The position numbers and the translations under genes are program-made. Below, in pieces: positions 52,501 through 60,229 of a stretch of DNA of 64,000 nucleotides. The stretch spans positions 1 to 64,000 of IMG/VR virus record IMGVR_UViG_3300006852_000005. One strand, written 5' to 3'. Under the pieces are notes generated by a model. It had not been told where the DNA came from, did no database searches, and was given only the letters and a program-made list of their open reading frames with translations. Source of the stretch: a virus. Position 1 is the first letter of the stretch. Each line of letters begins with the position of its first letter.

Positions 52501-55500
52501 CCGTCCTCACGCGTCGCGACGACGTCACCGGGAACCCACGGCAACTTTTCTAGATCCGCAAACGACGTGACCACCTGCGGTACATGCACACCAGGTGTTG
52601 GCGTCGGTGCTGGCTTAGCGCCAGACAGTGATGCGTAGACCGGAGCTCCGGTCGGCGTCGGGTATATCTTCCACGAGTCGCCGTTGTCGTCGTTCATCTT
52701 AAGGTAGGCGTCGACCTCGTGTGGCTCAACCTTGACGAGCGCCACACCGTTCTTAAACACAAACATGTGTTCGCCAAGCTGACCCTTTTCAACGGTAAGA
52801 AGATCACCGTTCTCAAGATTCTTGTTGGCGATCACCGAGTAGCTCTTCACATCGGGATCGGCCAGGGCCTTCATGATCAGTGAGGTGCCGGGATGCTCGT
52901 CAGACGACGGCGGCATCACGGTCGGCTTCTTGACGTCAGGATGCGCGATGACGTAGTCGAGACCCTTCTTCGTCTTCAGCCACTTCTTAAGCTTGTTCGT
53001 GTACGAGCTGTTCGTCGGCGCGCTGGGCGGCAACCCAGTGTCCAGCGCCGCTAGGATCTGCATGTTCGTCAGGTGTTCGTAACCGACACCCGCATCTGAG
53101 GTCTTGAACGACTGCAGTGCATCCCAGATCGCCTCAGGCTTGTTGTGCCACTTCGCACCGTTGGCATTGAAGTACGTCTTAAGAACACCGATCTGCGCGG
53201 GCGACATGCTGGTGATGTCAGCACCTGGGTTCGGCGCAGGCTTCGGTGGATCGACGTTGACGAGATGCCACTTTGACGTACTTGTGTGATCTTGCGCCGT
53301 GAACGCTAAGTCATTTGCCGGGATGTTTGTCTCAAGGGTCATCCAGTCACTGGGGTTGTTCGTTGATTGCTTCTGGATGCGAAACTTCTTCATGTCTGCG
53401 TTAGGTAGTGATGTACCACCCGCAATGATGCGGAAGTTACCCTCAGGTGTCGTCACCGTCGCAATGACTTGGTTCTTGACGAACGTAGCCATAGACTCAA
53501 ATGTGAACTTTTGCTTCCACGCTTCCGAGGTAAACGTTGTCTCGTTGTCACCACCGTAGGCACCGGTTGACACAGCACCGTCAATCGCCGCATTGTGCTG
53601 TGAGATGTTCGCCGGCACACCAAAGTGCGGAACGGCTACGTCACCCTTAAGCCAACTCTTAACACTCTCGTTTGAGTGATACTTGGTGACATCAGCGAGA
53701 TCATCTTCCCACTCGGCGTCAGACGCGCCTTCACCCGGTAGACCCAGCTTGCTGACCACCGTCCACTTACCGGTGCTGTTCTGAATCTTACTGAGCTCGA
53801 TCTGACCGGTGCTGATGTTGTACGTCATCGCCAGGCTACCGTCTGTCGTCACTCCGATCGTCGTACCGGGTGCGTTAAACAGTCCGGCATCCACCATGTC
53901 GTCAACGCTCAGCTCATCCTCAGGCTCCCACCATGTATCTGAACCGACATTACCGTCAAGATCTTGATTGAACAACGAGCTAGGATTCCACGCAATGTCA
54001 GCACCACCAGCTTTGTCGATCCACCACTGGTTAAACGCATCATTATCATGAAACTGAACAGATGACTTACCATCACCGGTCTCTTCGTACAATGCAAGCG
54101 GATAGTCAAACGATGTCTTACGAATCGTAACCGGGTTACCATTCTTATCATTTCCAGCGATAAGAATATTACCCGGCTTTGCGGTCTTAGCTGCGTCAAG
54201 AACATTCGTGCCAAGTTCAGCGTGCTTGGTGTCGACCGGATACGCCATCTTGACGGCAGATGTTCCCAACTTAGCCTGACGCTGTGCGGTCGTCTTCTTG
54301 TAAAGATCGCTAAAGTCCTTTTCCAGCGTATCACGACGCTGCATGATCGCCTTAAGGAACGTCTCAGGATCGTTACCGTAGGCGCTTAACCATCCGTTCT
54401 TGGCGGCACCCTGCGCGTACGAACCGAACATATCCCGGATGTCATCGTCAGAGAGCTCGGTCGCGTCAAAGATAACCTGCGCGATCGCATGATCTTCATC
54501 CGGATCGTGCATCTGGATGTTCTCGCCGTTGGCATATGCCTTCCACATGTCCGGGTACGTGTGCTTGTTTGGACTGAGTGGGCTCCACGGCTTGTAGTCC
54601 GGATCAAGCTTGTCCTTGGCGTAGAACCTGAAGGCGTGACCCTTGTCGATGGACGAGATGTGACCGTTTGGTAGTCTGATGAACTGACCGGAGTGTGCGT
54701 CGTTGTTGCCCAGGAGCCAGTCGAGGACTTGCTCCTTCTGCATGTCACGCACATCTTCTTCAGACAAGTTCGTCGGCTTAAACGAACCGTTCGGGAACGC
54801 GTCCTGGGCGTCGAACATCGCCTGCACGGCGGCCGGCTTGCCATCGACGTCCATCACCCACGTCTTGGGACCCTTAAGCCCGATGGCTGCCTGCAGCTTG
54901 TTCGCCGCGACGTCGAGCTCAAGCACAGGATCATCGTTAGGGTTCTTCTTACGACGCACCAACCAGCGCTGACCCTTGTCATCGATGTAGATCGGCGACG
55001 CGGAGACTCCCGTGGCCGCGTTCCCGATCTTCTTCATCTTCGCGGGATCAGGCTTGTGTGCGTTCATCACCGCCACGATGGAACCCGGCACACCAGGCGG
55101 CGATGAATACGACTTAATGACAACCGGCGGTGAAACCGGTGGTGGAGCTGTTGACTTCGGTGCGGATGCAGGCTGACGCCAGTCCCACTTCGCGTCCTTC
55201 GCCATCTTATACGTGTCGGCCTTGGTGTCATACGAGACCGAGTACCACGCATCAGTCACAGTGCTCTTCTGCTGCAGCTGGTACTTCTTCATCCCCGCAC
55301 TCCAGCGGAGTCGATGAGTGCCATCAGCACTCACGGCGACGACCGTACCATCCTGGTGTTGCTTGTGAATGGTCGCAGGAATGAACTTCTTAGTTGACGG
55401 CGCAGATGATGTGACCTTCGCTGGCTCAACGTTTTCAAGAGGCGTTGGCACCGTACTTGGAATGGTAGGCACCGCGTTGGGTACGCCCGGTGGTGAATCC

Positions 55501-57476
55501 AGCTTCATGTTCTCCGGCACCGGCGTGGTAATGGTCGTGTCGGAGTCGGGACCCTTGTTCTCAAAGCCAGAGATCTTATGCTTAAGCGGCTCAGACATCG
55601 GCGACGAGCTGATGCCATGCGTCAGCTTGGAGATCCAGCCCTGCTGCTTATCCGTCAGGTTGTCCCAGGTCTCCTGGGAATCGATCGCGCCGACGGCATC
55701 CTTCAGCTGCGTGAATGTTGGGCTGTTCATCTTAAAGAAGTCAGCAAGTGGACCCTTACTGATGAACCGCCCGTCCTTGCCGCGCGGATGCTGCTCAGGC
55801 TGCCACTTACGGTGAACGCCACTCGCCGTCAGGGCCATGTCCATGGCGAACTTGTACGACTGCGACTTAGGTGGCTTCGGCGGATCAGCCGGGATGATGT
55901 CATTGGTATCGGTCGTCGAGTCACCGGTGTCGAAGATGTCGAAGATCTTCGGAATGCTGTCGGCCAGCGCCGGGTGGAAGTCACCATCACGCAACATTGT
56001 GGCGATCTGCTGCCTCGTCAGCCACAACGCGTTCATAACCTCGGCGTGATCGACCTCAGGCTCAAACTGACGTGGCGCCTCAGCGGCGATGTTCGTGTAC
56101 TTCCACGGTTCAGGCTGACCCTCAATAGGCTGAACGGTTACGTGCGTACCCAGGTGCTTAACGTCATCCAGGTACTTCTGCGAGACGTGCAGTTCCTCAT
56201 ACGTCTCGCGAGCCGCACCCTGGGCCGGAGTCTCATACTGATCCATCGCACCGCCGGGAAGCTGCCACTTCCCGGTGTTGGAGACGGCCTTACCACGCTG
56301 GATGAAGAGGAAGCTGTCTTCACCGTCCTCGTTTGGCGCCTTGATCATGACACCCGAGGCGCCGTACGTTCCCCAGATGCGCCACTGCTGGTTCTTAACG
56401 AGGTACTTGTCGCCCGACTTACCACGCAGTGCCGCAGGTAGGATCACGAACTTGTTGGGATCCTTGGCGATCTCGGCGATCTGCTCAGGTGTGCGACCAC
56501 CGTACTTGCGCTCAATGCGAGCCTGCTCAGCCTTCTTCATGGCTGCAAGCTGCTCAGGTGTCGGTGGCGCCTTCTTCTGCTTAGGTACCTTAAAACCACC
56601 AAGCAGCTTTGAGATCTCGACGTCACTCAAGTCATCGATGAACTCACCACTATGAGGATCCCGCGGATGATCTTTAGGATCCCAGTTAGGCTTACCCTTT
56701 GCCCACGGGTATCCCGCGGACATCATGACGAGCTCTTCCTCATCATCCGCGGTGACGTCAGGGAACAACTCGTATGTCACAGAGCAGCGACAGTTGATCG
56801 TCTCGTCCAGTGGTCCACGAGGATCTCCTGGGTACTGCATCTGTGAACGACCAACCGTGAACGGCTCGGAGATCTTTTGTGTCTGACCGTCAGCCTCATC
56901 ATGTGTTGGCCGTGTGTGCGAGTCGTTGGTCGCCAGCCAAGACTTCTTGCCGTCGGGATCCACCATCGCAGCCTGAGCATATGAGCCAGCTTCTAGCGCA
57001 GCGTGGATCTCGGTACGTGCGATCGTCAGTGCCTTGGAGTCTGAGACGTTACCGACGTGCTTGATGCGCGCGGCGATCTGCTTGACGTCCTCATCTAGCG
57101 CGTAACCCTTGATGAGCTGCGTGTGGATCGCGTCCCAGACGTCCTGGCTTAGATCTTGAAACCGGTTGGCGGCCAGCTGCAGGTGTGTCTCCACGAAGTC
57201 TTCATTTAGGAGGAACGCCTTATCCCCCAAACCAAGGTCCTGACGCACCCTCTCAGCACCGTCGAGTACCTGCATGCCCAGATATCCCAGCAAGGGTCCG
57301 TCCACCTGCTGAGCCCACAGGGAGGGCAGCTCATTGAGGTCTGACATCGATACCCGCGTGGTCTGCTTACCGACCAGCGCGCGCATCACGGCACGCCACG
57401 CCTTCTGGATCAACGCAGCTAGTGTGTCAGCGCGCTCATCCTTCTCGTCGCGCGACCACCCCCGTGTGTCCGCCAC
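49593..57476 (-). CDS. Giant MuF fusion: MuF-NUDIX-kinase-repeats-ADP-ribosyltransferase
   Basis: 2627 aa. Residues 1-250 are a MuF domain (IARTEIHAALEAGSYAQ, KKSWLATNDSHTRPTHDEA, PLDETINCRCSVTYE), a head-morphogenesis module next to the portal. HPRDPHSGEF leads to a NUDIX hydrolase with an intact G-x5-E-x7-RE-x2-EE box (about 405-425). QHPRGKDGRF, then a kinase-like fold at about 815-1065 (LLGNNDAHSGQF, SIDKGHAF). About 1300 residues of beta-rich repeats follow, two related ~100-aa helical domains, an 11-Pro run near 2175, and a C-terminal ADP-ribosyltransferase with HRGVG (about 2508), FGSTSTG (2537) and GENEMLL (2577), giving R-STS-ExE complete. GTG start, 6 nt after the portal stop. Confidence 0.82.
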   Translation of the reverse strand: MADTRGWSRDEKDERADTLAALIQKAWRAVMRALVGKQTTRVSMSDLNELPSLWAQQVDGPLLGYLGMQVLDGAERVRQDLGLGDKAFLLNEDFVETHLQLAANRFQDLSQDVWDAIHTQLIKGYALDEDVKQIAARIKHVGNVSDSKALTIARTEIHAALEAGSYAQAAMVDPDGKKSWLATNDSHTRPTHDEADGQTQKISEPFTVGRSQMQYPGDPRGPLDETINCRCSVTYELFPDVTADDEEELVMMSAGYPWAKGKPNWDPKDHPRDPHSGEFIDDLSDVEISKLLGGFKVPKQKKAPPTPEQLAAMKKAEQARIERKYGGRTPEQIAEIAKDPNKFVILPAALRGKSGDKYLVKNQQWRIWGTYGASGVMIKAPNEDGEDSFLFIQRGKAVSNTGKWQLPGGAMDQYETPAQGAARETYEELHVSQKYLDDVKHLGTHVTVQPIEGQPEPWKYTNIAAEAPRQFEPEVDHAEVMNALWLTRQQIATMLRDGDFHPALADSIPKIFDIFDTGDSTTDTNDIIPADPPKPPKSQSYKFAMDMALTASGVHRKWQPEQHPRGKDGRFISKGPLADFFKMNSPTFTQLKDAVGAIDSQETWDNLTDKQQGWISKLTHGISSSPMSEPLKHKISGFENKGPDSDTTITTPVPENMKLDSPPGVPNAVPTIPSTVPTPLENVEPAKVTSSAPSTKKFIPATIHKQHQDGTVVAVSADGTHRLRWSAGMKKYQLQQKSTVTDAWYSVSYDTKADTYKMAKDAKWDWRQPASAPKSTAPPPVSPPVVIKSYSSPPGVPGSIVAVMNAHKPDPAKMKKIGNAATGVSASPIYIDDKGQRWLVRRKKNPNDDPVLELDVAANKLQAAIGLKGPKTWVMDVDGKPAAVQAMFDAQDAFPNGSFKPTNLSEEDVRDMQKEQVLDWLLGNNDAHSGQFIRLPNGHISSIDKGHAFRFYAKDKLDPDYKPWSPLSPNKHTYPDMWKAYANGENIQMHDPDEDHAIAQVIFDATELSDDDIRDMFGSYAQGAAKNGWLSAYGNDPETFLKAIMQRRDTLEKDFSDLYKKTTAQRQAKLGTSAVKMAYPVDTKHAELGTNVLDAAKTAKPGNILIAGNDKNGNPVTIRKTSFDYPLALYEETGDGKSSVQFHDNDAFNQWWIDKAGGADIAWNPSSLFNQDLDGNVGSDTWWEPEDELSVDDMVDAGLFNAPGTTIGVTTDGSLAMTYNISTGQIELSKIQNSTGKWTVVSKLGLPGEGASDAEWEDDLADVTKYHSNESVKSWLKGDVAVPHFGVPANISQHNAAIDGAVSTGAYGGDNETTFTSEAWKQKFTFESMATFVKNQVIATVTTPEGNFRIIAGGTSLPNADMKKFRIQKQSTNNPSDWMTLETNIPANDLAFTAQDHTSTSKWHLVNVDPPKPAPNPGADITSMSPAQIGVLKTYFNANGAKWHNKPEAIWDALQSFKTSDAGVGYEHLTNMQILAALDTGLPPSAPTNSSYTNKLKKWLKTKKGLDYVIAHPDVKKPTVMPPSSDEHPGTSLIMKALADPDVKSYSVIANKNLENGDLLTVEKGQLGEHMFVFKNGVALVKVEPHEVDAYLKMNDDNGDSWKIYPTPTGAPVYASLSGAKPAPTPTPGVHVPQVVTSFADLEKLPWVPGDVVATREDGKWRVTYDDDSKFVLETNDGTADSPNWTSEIVAAEPQSSLLNHFPVDTWNMTDKWYAGTPGGSDPTLSPTVGSRNATADEVWNATPSFGSATYAKIIATGTYVKEGGTFTYKIKQDGDGEGFKKLQVFYHNDEGTDVPTSYEFTTEEQLTNFMDNNVLGKNTKWTLAPVSTEGEVKDVSIASPIDTLPDGTEVLLAEDIQPEDWQQILKDKSVVPGHKLHAVTTDLQHQLFSTDGWFFVSTWNPDKHKYELAGSGKDPYLTATNKVGFFKSWVHAEQSPNSPPPITDKFTGLSTTPNVFPLKDGTPVSTGYTIPMDGWESIGDVNPDAGYKLHAVSPSKELILVSNFGGYQLRKYNPATNKYELFAEGDHPKKLAQDHSDYWNYAIDLSPTKIAPAASSTPKSKLTLADGTTVDKGPEVKVWKDLAAKKNSGQPLAYSEDGKYRLSANYGFFYLHKWDDTNKKWIYVDGEQYKLASLAKVVKTKWYDATTPVAHPKPPKPAPVALKYPTTPPAPPPPPPPPPPPKPTGIFGTITLPDGTDVPKGPKVAAWGPLSKKSQYKATTVLAYSSNGQHRIVYHKPGSEFQLQTWSPANNTWTTTNTESYKVATLANSAPVYGWYKPEATVPTVKTSHSASVVTVPGGGTIDMGGGDISHLSDAQKKQVYQAFKSQPATYLKSSSQDIWAALITIADNNNLTKMQTLRVIDEVGAAKVSKPDDHLFEKKITDWLQTPAGYAILHNLPIPKPPPPKFMAGVEGNLPTLEESNKYSYNVLDTSSATSWFNKALAAFKKATGQEPSGSAKSGITNYTGGIYHSINAFLYGKVQGISSSNEQSMNNAQAAMIPSIEPVLLHRGVGFDAFKATSYASLAKMVGQTRWMGGFGSTSTGGHSAFGGHVKIEIEAPPGTPMYWAKPISLHKGENEMLLAAGLYYHILSVTPNGSGATVRVRIVPKPDDESQIIAAVDAGMMWR

Positions 57477-57482
57477 GTCGAA

Positions 57483-59171
57483 TCACCCCCGGGTGCGCTG
57501 GGTCACGTCGATACTGATCTGCTTGTCGCGTGTCCCGGGTGCGTCACCGGCTCGCGTCAGCTGCCTTACCTGACCATCTGCGATCTTTTGCGTCGCAGGT
57601 TGACCGGCCGTCGACGCTGAACCTTGACCCGGGCCGCTGGGTTTCGGTCCACCGACGACGGCCGGCGCCTGCTGTCCCGGAAGACCAGGCATACCCGGCA
57701 GCGCAGGCTGCGGGATCTCCATCTTGTCCCCGGTGAGCTCTTCATATGCGGGTCCGGCAAGCTGCCCGCCCTGACGCACCAGACCACGCTGGAGCATCTT
57801 CTTCTCTTCCTTGGAGGACGGCTTGTCAGCCTCGGTAAATCCGGTCTCTCGACGAGTCGCGGCGTCCGAGATGATGATACGGTCGTTGAGCTGAAGCGCC
57901 AGATCAGATCGGTCAGGCCGCTGTGTCAGCTGCGTGGTGTCGTACCATACCACGATGCGGTTGCCGTCCTTGGTGACCATCGACTCGCCGGCGGATTTCA
58001 TCATCGGCGCAAGGTAACCAACGGTCAGACCACGCGTGACGATCTCGACCTTCGGTGCGATATGGATCTTGATCGCCGACTCCTCAAGCGTCGCCGACGA
58101 CCAGTAGTTCGTGTTGCCAAGACCGGTCAACACCTCCTGTGGCAGGTTCAGTGACGCGGCCAGCCGGCGAAGCGCACCCTCACGGGCCTCAAAGATCTTG
58201 TCGTCCAGCGGCGTCGCGAACGTCATGTGCCTGAACTTCTCGATCAGGTCGGCGGGAACGCGAAGCGGAAGTGGCGCGGCGGACGCAGGACTGCCCGGGT
58301 TCTTGATGACCGCACGCATGACGTCGAGCAGCTCAGCGAAGAACGGATCCTGCTGCTCGGCGTATGCCGGGTTGACCGGCAGGGTCACCTCATCGGGAAT
58401 TAGCCAGACGCCGTTGAGCGCGACGCGTGAGATCAGCGTCGCCATGATGTAGCGGTTGTACATGTCGATCTCGCGCATGGTCGCCAGTGCGGCGCGCGCC
58501 GGTGACGATGCCTTCCACGGCATACGCTCGTCGCGGTCCCAGATGCGAACGATCAACGTCTCCTTGGGCAGTGGGATCCACAGGCCCTCCTCGACCTGCA
58601 ACTCCCAGCCACGCTGCTCCATGCCGAGGATGTTCTTGAACGTGCGCTGTGACTTCTTAATCGAGGTCTTAGGCTGCACCGTCCAAACTGTGCCGGTCTC
58701 ATCGGGCTCCGCGTCGAGGATGACGCCAGCGTACGCCTCAACGGGCATGTCCATGTCGTTGGTGTTGAAGCCAACGAGGTAACCCTCACCCGGAACGGAG
58801 AGCTGAACCGCCAACGACTTAAGCATGGCGGACTGACCGGCGATGCCGCCGGCGAGCTGTTCAATGATCTCAACGGCTGGACCAGACGTGATCGGCTGTG
58901 GTTCGTCGCCACCCGGCGCCATCTCAGCCACGTTGAGACGACAGCGACTCAGCGCCTCAGCGAACCACGTGACACCGTAGTTGAACTCGCCGAGACCCTC
59001 GTAGAACGACCAACCTTCATCCTGCCAGCCATCGTACACCAGCGGTCGAAGCAGCATCAGGTCACGGGGGCTGGATATCATCTGCACCGCGGCGGTCAGC
59101 GGCGGTAGGTCAGCGTGCTGCCCGTTACGAAGCGTTGTCCCCCGTGACGCACGCCGAAGGTCAGATGCCAT
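57483..59171 (-). CDS. Portal protein
   Basis: 562 aa. VYDGWQDEGWSFYEGLGEFNYG, then the Ala/Arg alpha-helix AREGALRRLAASLNLPQEVLTG and a Pro/Gly-rich C-terminus follow SPP1/HK97-type actinophage portals. It forms the DNA gate of the capsid and contacts the MuF protein encoded next. ATG 59171 with GGAG 7 nt upstream, right after the stop of the DUF1360-like gene. Confidence 0.88.
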   Translation of the reverse strand: MASDLRRASRGTTLRNGQHADLPPLTAAVQMISSPRDLMLLRPLVYDGWQDEGWSFYEGLGEFNYGVTWFAEALSRCRLNVAEMAPGGDEPQPITSGPAVEIIEQLAGGIAGQSAMLKSLAVQLSVPGEGYLVGFNTNDMDMPVEAYAGVILDAEPDETGTVWTVQPKTSIKKSQRTFKNILGMEQRGWELQVEEGLWIPLPKETLIVRIWDRDERMPWKASSPARAALATMREIDMYNRYIMATLISRVALNGVWLIPDEVTLPVNPAYAEQQDPFFAELLDVMRAVIKNPGSPASAAPLPLRVPADLIEKFRHMTFATPLDDKIFEAREGALRRLAASLNLPQEVLTGLGNTNYWSSATLEESAIKIHIAPKVEIVTRGLTVGYLAPMMKSAGESMVTKDGNRIVVWYDTTQLTQRPDRSDLALQLNDRIIISDAATRRETGFTEADKPSSKEEKKMLQRGLVRQGGQLAGPAYEELTGDKMEIPQPALPGMPGLPGQQAPAVVGGPKPSGPGQGSASTAGQPATQKIADGQVRQLTRAGDAPGTRDKQISIDVTQRTRG

Positions 59172-59175
59172 CTAG

Positions 59176-59556
59176 CTACTCCACCTTCTGTGCGAACCAG
59201 CCGGTGAACGCCGTTGCGGCGACTCCGTAGAGAACGGTGATCCAGATGCCTGCGAACCAGTCGGTCGTGTAGTACAAGATCCACATAGTCAGGGTGGCGA
59301 CCCAAACCGAGGCGCACCAGTCACAGGTGATGAGGTACGCCAAGCTGCCGCCGAACGCGCCTAAGTGATTGCGACCTAGACCGCCGTGCTTCTTGATGTA
59401 ACGCTCCCGGGCATCCTCATCGGCGTACTCAGGATGTAGGTATAGGACGATCGTCTCACGGGGCCACGCGACCAGTGGCATTGTGTCCGTGGTTACAAGC
59501 CGTGTCACCCGGTATACGAATAGACACAGCAGCACCAGTAGCAACCAGGGATTCAC
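59176..59556 (-). CDS. DUF1360-like membrane protein
   Basis: 126 aa. An N-terminal helix (PWLLLVLLCLFVYRVTRLVTTD) with the family's RxTRLVxxD, a cytosolic loop with CDWCASVWVA, and a C-terminal membrane helix. DUF1360 proteins sit ahead of the portal in several actinophages; role unknown. GTG 59556. Confidence 0.75.
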   Translation of the reverse strand: MNPWLLLVLLCLFVYRVTRLVTTDTMPLVAWPRETIVLYLHPEYADEDARERYIKKHGGLGRNHLGAFGGSLAYLITCDWCASVWVATLTMWILYYTTDWFAGIWITVLYGVAATAFTGWFAQKVE

Positions 59557-59588
59557 ACTTATCGCACCTCAATGATGTCGGCCCCGCT

Positions 59589-59605
59589 GATGATACGGTA
59601 CCACA
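59589..59605 (-). promoter_or_regulatory. Late promoter motif copy (portal unit)
   Basis: Minus-strand TGTGGTACCGTATCATC, just downstream of a terminator and about 35 nt before GTG 59556. 16 of 17 bases equal the site before the capsid protease. Confidence 0.5.
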
Positions 59606-59630
59606 TCAAGCGGTAACTGATCAAGTGACG

Positions 59631-59657
59631 AAAAAGGCGAGATCCGAAGATCTCGCC
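59631..59657 (-). terminator. Rho-independent terminator
   Basis: Minus-strand perfect 9-bp stem GGCGAGATC / GATCTCGCC with a TTCG loop and TTTTT tail, after the 89-aa gene. Separates the small-gene unit from the portal unit. Confidence 0.9.
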
Positions 59658-59674
59658 TCAGTCGTCATGTGAAG

Positions 59675-59944
59675 TTAGCGCGTCAGACGGTATCCACCAC
59701 CGGGATCATTCACGGAGAGCCAGCGGCGCACAAGATCACGTGTACGTTCTGTCGATTCACTGATCGAGTTAGACGACAACGTGAACAACACTTCGCGAAA
59801 CTCCTCACGGCCATCAGCCAGTGAGTTGACCAGGTGGTCAAGTGTTTCCCAAAGTTCCTTGTGACGCTCAGCCTCTCCCATGATCTCTCCTGTCACTTTG
59901 TCGTAGAACGCCCACGCCTCATCTTGCCAGCTGCCGATCAACAT
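59675..59944 (-). CDS. Small protein with portal-like N-terminal motif
   Basis: 89 aa. Starts MLIGSWQDEAWAFYDKVTGE, close to DGWQDEGWSFYEGLGE of the portal, then a helical charged remainder. ATG 59944 is in a TGATG overlap with the upstream gene. May be a duplicated portal fragment kept as a regulator or assembly factor. Confidence 0.65.
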   Translation of the reverse strand: MLIGSWQDEAWAFYDKVTGEIMGEAERHKELWETLDHLVNSLADGREEFREVLFTLSSNSISESTERTRDLVRRWLSVNDPGGGYRLTR

Positions 59945-60138
59945 CAGCAACCGTCCTCGTAGATGTTGTCGACCAAGAGCTCCAGATCTAGCTGCGCGTC
60001 GGCGAGTGCAGCTTGCGCGACCGCGACGATGTGACTGACATCGGGTGCCGGGTTAGAAGATGACAGCAAGATCCGCAGTCGATCAGACTGCACGTCTAGA
60101 ATGCCCTTGACCTCGGCACGTGCCTTCGCATGATCCAT
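59944..60138 (-). CDS. Small helical hypothetical protein, 64 aa
   Basis: Ala/Leu/Asp-rich two-helix protein (ARAEVKGILDVQSDRLRILLS, VAQAALADAQLDLELLVDN). AAAGGAGG lies 8 nt before ATG 60138. Unknown; coupled to the portal-like fragment gene. Confidence 0.6.
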   Translation of the reverse strand: MDHAKARAEVKGILDVQSDRLRILLSSSNPAPDVSHIVAVAQAALADAQLDLELLVDNIYEDGC

Positions 60139-60167
60139 CCTGTTCACCTCCTTTTACGACTAAGTCA

Positions 60168-60176
60168 ATTATATCA
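60168..60176 (-). promoter_or_regulatory. Extended -10 promoter (TGA-TATAAT)
   Basis: Minus-strand TGTGATATAAT, with a 23-nt leader holding AAAGGAGG. Confidence 0.65.
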
Positions 60177-60181
60177 CACAT

Positions 60182-60221
60182 AAGGCGTGATTCACAGGGA
60201 TGAACCTGCGAACCACGCCTT
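60182..60221 (-). terminator. Stem-loop between two small transcription units
   Basis: AAGGCGTG/CACGCCTT arms with an inner CAGG/CCTG helix. Follows the 60230 gene and precedes the next promoter by a few bases. T-tract poor. Confidence 0.5.
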
Positions 60222-60229
60222 GAGTGCCC

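Noticed and set aside
49593-57476. Eukaryote-like or misassembled sequence because of the 2627-aa length and poly-proline run
   Set aside because: Codon use is continuous with the neighbours, the gene is linked to portal and the next gene by phage-like junctions, and the domains fit MuF fusions.
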